A DNA stretch of 64,000 bases, taken from an uncultured Tenacibaculum sp. GTDB lineage: Bacteria > Bacteroidota > Bacteroidia > Flavobacteriales > Flavobacteriaceae. The notes beneath the pieces were generated by a model, which worked only from the letters and a program-made list of their open reading frames with translations, did no database searches and had not been told where the DNA came from. The stretch lies in contig CANMWK010000007.1 of NCBI GenBank assembly GCA_947501615.1, positions 124,001-188,000 of the forward strand. The letters run 5' to 3'. Position 1 is the first letter of the stretch. Each line of letters begins with the position of its first letter. Positions 60,354 to 64,000 of the stretch are shown here, piece after piece. The position numbers and the translations under genes were made by a program.

Positions 60354-62819
60354 TTAATCAAAAAAGCTAATTCCAAAAAGAAGACGATTTTCTTTACTAT
60401 TATTGAAGTTAGACTGCACATAATCCAAACGAAAGAATCGCCATTTTCCCCATCCAATATTGTTTATACCAATTGAGTATTCTGAATATGGACTTCGTCC
60501 ACCAGAAAAATATCCTTTTGCACCAATAACTGTATGAAAATTTAGCTTATTAATTAAAGGGATTTTATTTAATAAAAAACCTTTGAAATTATGTTGTGTA
60601 TGTATTTCTCCATAACTATCGTTAGTGCTAAAATCATAATATGGCATAATGAAAAAGCTATTTAATCGATCGGAAGGAGATAAATCAATCTCATTAGCTA
60701 AAGGATGGTAAAAATCCATAAAAGCAATGTCCTTTTGTTCTAGAAAAGCACCACCTCTTATACTATAATCAAAATCTCCTAAATTCCCTAAAGAAAGATG
60801 TTGTTGTAATTTAGAGAAAAATAAATCTGAATGAAGTTCTGAATTCTCAGATCCAAATGTTTTTCTATATCCAAGTGTTAAAGTTGGAAATGCATTATTT
60901 CTTACAGTGAATCTTGAGTCTGGATAACTAACATATTTACTTCCAAAGTTAATCGTAGTTGCTATTTGTGTTTTAAAAATACGATGCTTAGCAAACGAAG
61001 GAGTTACAGAAGTTGGGTCTACAGGATTATTTGTTTCAAATGTTTTACTTCTACTGAAGAAAGAATATTCCGTAGTGTTTACCAATGGCCTCCTGTCTGC
61101 ATATTCTGCACTTGAAAAGAATTGTACACCAGGATATATTTCTTTAGAAAAAGAAACCGAAGCAAATGATTTTTCAAAAAACTTAGCAAAATTTCGCTTA
61201 AATACCAGTGTAAAGAAACTATTGTTAAGATATGAAACAGGATTTCTTTCATCAAATTGACTTAATTTATTTCCTGCTGAAATTGATAGTCTTGGTTTAC
61301 TAATGTTATCCCATTTTTTGTCAAAAGAAACTACAGGGCGTAATTTTTTATCAGAAAAACCATAATTAATAGCACCACTAAAACGCCACCATTTCCCTTT
61401 ATCATTTATTCTTTTAAAATAAGAAACTTCTGGATTTAAATTGAATCCTTGGATGGTGTTAAATCGAACAGTTTCAATCACACTATTCACATTTAATGAC
61501 CATTTTTCATAACTATTTCTATATGTATATCCTAAAATAGTAGATAATAAGTTGAATTTATTACTTTTTCTGTCTGTTGAGTCTAAGTATTTTTTAGTTT
61601 TTCGAAAAACTTTAATACTATCTTTTACTAAATAATCTTTTTGTTCTTCTAATGTTAGTGGTACGCTTCGTAATTTAGTCCAATATACAGAGTCTTTTTT
61701 TGTCGCATTCTCTTCAAAAGACAAGATTTCTTTTCCAAAAGTATTCTTGTTAAATTCTGGAGAGAAATTATAGTTTGAATATGAGGCAGAAAACCTACCA
61801 TCAATATGAAATCCTAATAACCCAACTTTAAAATCTATAGTTTGTAAGATTAAAGCCCAAATTCCAGATTTTGGTTCGTAATTATAATTCTGTTTAATGT
61901 GTAAAACATCTATAGCAGGGTTGTTAATTTGTGCACCTGTTATCGTTAAATCTGCACCATAAACAGCCCAATCTTCTTCAACTACATATATATGACCACC
62001 AAATACACGATCGTTCTTTCTTCTTGGTAAAATTTTAATTTTATTAATTAGTTTTCCATTTTCATCATAAAAAGTACCTACTAATTTGAATTTATAATAG
62101 CTGAAAGTATAACTAGAAATAGGAGAAAAAATATCTTTATCGGCAATAGGAACTAAATTTTTGTAAAGATTAAAATTAACATCTGCAGCTCTGTTAAATG
62201 AAATACCATTGTCGCTTCCACTTACTTTCGATGCTACAATTTTTTCTCTAAAGTTTTTAGGTTTTTTTTGATACCATATTTTTGATACTGTCTCAGAAAG
62301 ATATATGATACCACTTCTAGTAGAGTCTAATCCTCCTCCAAAATCACCTATTTCTTGACCTAATATTTTTTTAGGGGCATTTTTTATTTTAAATAAACCT
62401 CTAGAATAAAAATCGGCTTGATATTTTCCAGATTTATTGGTGTTTTTTTCTTTGTTAGCAATAACTTTTCTGATGATTACATTGGCAGGATTTTCTTTAG
62501 AAGAAATTGTTACTTCTTCTAATAATTCTTCCTCTTCCAGCATTTTCGCATTCAATTCAAAAGGAAATTGAGTTATAGTAACCTCTTTTTTTACTGTTTT
62601 ATATCCTAAAAACTGAAAGACAACTGTTTGTTTTCCAGTTTTAGTAGTTGGAAGTTCATAAAAACCATTGTCATTAGTAGTAGTTCCTTGTAAGGTGTTT
62701 TCTAAATAAATACTTACGAAAGGCAAAGGTTCGTTGTTTTTGTTGACCACCTTTCCTCTTATTTGTGCATAGCTTAGGCAAGAAATTAAAAAAGAAAATA
62801 CTATAACAAAGTTTTTCAT
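60354..62819 (-). CDS. DUF5686/carboxypeptidase-regulatory-like domain outer-membrane protein
   Basis: Protein of 821 residues from the ATG at 62819; a TTG two codons earlier is less likely. After a signal peptide (~1-19, ending SYAQ) a carboxypeptidase-regulatory-like domain covers ~20-100 (GKVVNKNNEPLPFVSIYLEN, then GFYELPTT). The rest matches DUF5686: a ~300-residue mixed region (SSKENPANVIIRKVIANKEKN at ~110-130) and a barrel-like C-terminal half ending in RLLFGISFFD. It is probably in the outer membrane. The function is unknown. It is a single-gene unit on the minus strand. Confidence 0.88.
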   Translation of the reverse strand: MKNFVIVFSFLISCLSYAQIRGKVVNKNNEPLPFVSIYLENTLQGTTTNDNGFYELPTTKTGKQTVVFQFLGYKTVKKEVTITQFPFELNAKMLEEEELLEEVTISSKENPANVIIRKVIANKEKNTNKSGKYQADFYSRGLFKIKNAPKKILGQEIGDFGGGLDSTRSGIIYLSETVSKIWYQKKPKNFREKIVASKVSGSDNGISFNRAADVNFNLYKNLVPIADKDIFSPISSYTFSYYKFKLVGTFYDENGKLINKIKILPRRKNDRVFGGHIYVVEEDWAVYGADLTITGAQINNPAIDVLHIKQNYNYEPKSGIWALILQTIDFKVGLLGFHIDGRFSASYSNYNFSPEFNKNTFGKEILSFEENATKKDSVYWTKLRSVPLTLEEQKDYLVKDSIKVFRKTKKYLDSTDRKSNKFNLLSTILGYTYRNSYEKWSLNVNSVIETVRFNTIQGFNLNPEVSYFKRINDKGKWWRFSGAINYGFSDKKLRPVVSFDKKWDNISKPRLSISAGNKLSQFDERNPVSYLNNSFFTLVFKRNFAKFFEKSFASVSFSKEIYPGVQFFSSAEYADRRPLVNTTEYSFFSRSKTFETNNPVDPTSVTPSFAKHRIFKTQIATTINFGSKYVSYPDSRFTVRNNAFPTLTLGYRKTFGSENSELHSDLFFSKLQQHLSLGNLGDFDYSIRGGAFLEQKDIAFMDFYHPLANEIDLSPSDRLNSFFIMPYYDFSTNDSYGEIHTQHNFKGFLLNKIPLINKLNFHTVIGAKGYFSGGRSPYSEYSIGINNIGWGKWRFFRLDYVQSNFNNSKENRLLFGISFFD

Positions 62820-62844
62820 AATCAATCGTTTGGTTTTTACGGGG

Positions 62845-62852
62845 CAAACATA
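62845..62852 (-). promoter_or_regulatory. Putative -7 box of the DUF5686 gene
   Basis: On the minus strand TATGTTTG matches TAnnTTTG, 25 nt before the ATG at 62819. No TTG is found at the expected spacing. Confidence 0.5.
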
Positions 62853-62905
62853 ATTGAATTATTTAGAAATATTATTTATGAAATGTTAAAGAATTTTTGT
62901 AATAG

Positions 62906-62952
62906 AAATGAGTACAATAGTAAAAATTGATGATTTACTATTGTACTCATTT
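62906..62952. repeat. Perfect 19-bp inverted repeat
   Basis: AAATGAGTACAATAGTAAA (62906-62924) pairs perfectly with its complement at 62934-62952 around a 9-nt loop. It could be a terminator for leftward transcription from the AsmA-like gene 360 nt away, but no T run follows. Confidence 0.75.
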
Positions 62953-63313
62953 AAACAAGGGACTATTAATACAACTACAAATAAGCTGATTTTAATGTCT
63001 TTTTGAAGTGTTTTTATTGAAGAAAATTTATAGATTAAACTTTATAATGTAAAAGAAACATTGACATTTAAAAATTAGTAACACTATTAAATTGCTTATT
63101 AAAATGTATTTCTGAAAAAATTTAGAAAAAACTATATTTTGAATTGAAAAAGTATTTCATAATTAGGGGATATTAAGGTTAATACATAATTGTTTGAAAA
63201 TCTACTAAAACTCGGGTCTACATAAAATATATAGCCACTAACGAATATACATGTAAATTAATCAACGATTACCTAAATATAAAAAATAAAACACTAATAA
63301 TCAAATAATTATG

Positions 63314-64000
63314 TTAGTTTTTCTTTTTGTTTTTCTTCTTTTTGCCAAAAAGCCCTCCTAAAACATCTTTTACAGCATTTGCAGTATTTCCTTTTTTAGT
63401 TCCTGTAGCAGAAGATTTTGAATCTTTACTTTTACCACCTAATAAACCACCAACAGCTTTATCTATAAGCTTGTTTTTTTGTTTTTGAACTAACTGATTT
63501 GTTAAATTACTAACGGCAGACTTTAAATCTGTTTTAACCGAAGGCTTATTAAAGCTACCAGAAAAGTTAGCTGTAATAGGCACCTTAACATTTTTATCTT
63601 TACTATCTAGCTTCGCTAACAAACCACTTACTTCAGATCCTAAATATTTTGCAGGAACATTAAAAGTAGCATTATAATCCATTAACTGATCGAAACTATG
63701 ACTACCACCTACTTCTATATCAATATCTTTATATTTTAAGTTGAAAGGTTTAACATTTACTTTTCCCTTATCAAAAGATAAATTAGTTTTGATATCCTTT
63801 AAGTTTAATTGTTTTAAGTCAACAAAGCCTAAGTTCTGATCCAGTAAACTCAAAGCTTTAGAGTTTTTAGGTTCTACATTAGTAGCCAAGACTTCAGCTA
63901 ATGCTTTACCTGTCATAGATGTTAAATTGGGGGTAAAATCATCATTAAGATTTCCTGCCAAGTTTAAATTAGTGTTCAATTTTCCTTGTATAACATCTGC
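63314..64000 (-). CDS. AsmA-like protein, C-terminal part, cut by the window end
   Basis: The frame is open through the window edge, so only about 228 C-terminal residues are seen; the protein starts beyond 64000. The segment NTNLNLAGNLNDDFTPNLTS, the domain LSFDKGKVNVKPFNLKYKDIDIEVGGSHSF in two parts, and the TANFSGSFNKPSVKTDL repeat-like strand match the C-terminal AsmA-2 region of long AsmA/YhjG-type proteins, which bridge or bind lipids across the periplasm. The last ~50 residues are Lys/Gly/Ser-rich and end KKKKNKKKN. Confidence 0.8.
   Translation of the reverse strand, partial: ADVIQGKLNTNLNLAGNLNDDFTPNLTSMTGKALAEVLATNVEPKNSKALSLLDQNLGFVDLKQLNLKDIKTNLSFDKGKVNVKPFNLKYKDIDIEVGGSHSFDQLMDYNATFNVPAKYLGSEVSGLLAKLDSKDKNVKVPITANFSGSFNKPSVKTDLKSAVSNLTNQLVQKQKNKLIDKAVGGLLGGKSKDSKSSATGTKKGNTANAVKDVLGGLFGKKKKNKKKN

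Larger units (their letters stand above)
62820..63313. other. AT-rich gene-free region with promoter and hairpin
   Basis: No gene was seen in either strand. It holds the promoter box of the DUF5686 gene and one long perfect hairpin (62906-62952). The remainder is A/T-rich without recognisable signals. Confidence 0.6.

Overview
This is an AT-rich chromosomal segment from a member of the Flavobacteriaceae (Bacteroidota), possibly Tenacibaculum or a near relative. The assignment rests on the gene families: several SusC/TonB-type receptors with N-terminal carboxypeptidase-regulatory domains, Flavobacteriia-restricted families (DUF6427, DUF6341, DUF6090, DUF5686), a type IX secretion PorZ-like protein with a C-terminal sorting domain, and many promoters of the Bacteroidota type (TTG, 17-23 nt, TAnnTTTG) instead of E. 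coli-type -35/-10 boxes. No rRNA, tRNA, CRISPR array or transposase gene was seen. Most genes look like ordinary housekeeping or envelope genes.

Layout. 0.3-5.1 kb: two tandem membrane-anchored AraC-type regulators, then a TonB-dependent receptor with a repeated AGTCGAAC motif in front of it. 5.2-10.4 kb: a putative outer-membrane protein, upp, DUF6427/DUF6341 membrane proteins, trmB, a LysE-type exporter, an alkyltransferase-like protein and a lipoprotein. 10.5-11.4 kb: an ArsR regulator and a GNAT acetyltransferase, each preceded by the same 16-bp site. 11.5-16.4 kb: an Fe-S and redox run: Mrp/ApbC, NifU, a ferredoxin-NADP reductase-like flavoprotein, a membrane di-iron hydroxylase, a small membrane protein, a [2Fe-2S] ferredoxin and ferritin. 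16.7-20.6 kb: aromatic amino acid breakdown (hmgA, hpd, tryptophan 2,3-dioxygenase), with a small four-helix-bundle (IVS/S23-type) gene between hmgA and hpd that sits inside imperfect inverted repeats. 20.6-27.2 kb: a probable accessory block with a DUF6090 protein, a lipoprotein carrying twenty 9-residue repeats, and an ECF sigma/FecR/TonB-receptor signalling set. 27.2-36.2 kb: DUF3108 protein, M23 peptidase, pgi, another TonB receptor, a PlsC-type acyltransferase and an acyl-ACP desaturase. 36.2-39.5 kb (minus): a lipoprotein, then a tight operon of nitrilase-family amidase, PagL-like outer-membrane enzyme, membrane protein and rhomboid protease. 39.6-52.5 kb: AddB-like nuclease, a double-glycine peptide, GNAT, pgk, aldo/keto reductase, cytochrome c, S41 protease, trpS, a second PlsC-type acyltransferase, a PAQR/hemolysin III protein and a CYTH protein. 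52.5-64 kb: methyltransferase, porZ-recO-TonB receptor-DUF3817 run, a second double-glycine peptide, a DUF5686 protein and the C-terminal part of an AsmA-like protein cut by the window end.

How the genes work together. The clearest functional units are the tyrosine/tryptophan dioxygenase group, the reductase-ferredoxin-hydroxylase chain with neighbouring Fe-S carrier proteins and ferritin, and the sigma/anti-sigma/receptor trio. Four genes have a TAnnTTTG box ending only 4-5 nt before the ATG, which suggests leaderless mRNAs. The best candidates for something unusual are the IVS-like cassette between hmgA and hpd, the two Cys-rich double-glycine peptides with no exporter nearby, the 20-unit repeat lipoprotein beside the signalling trio, and the palindromic intergenic elements at 34.4, 45.5 and 47.1 kb.
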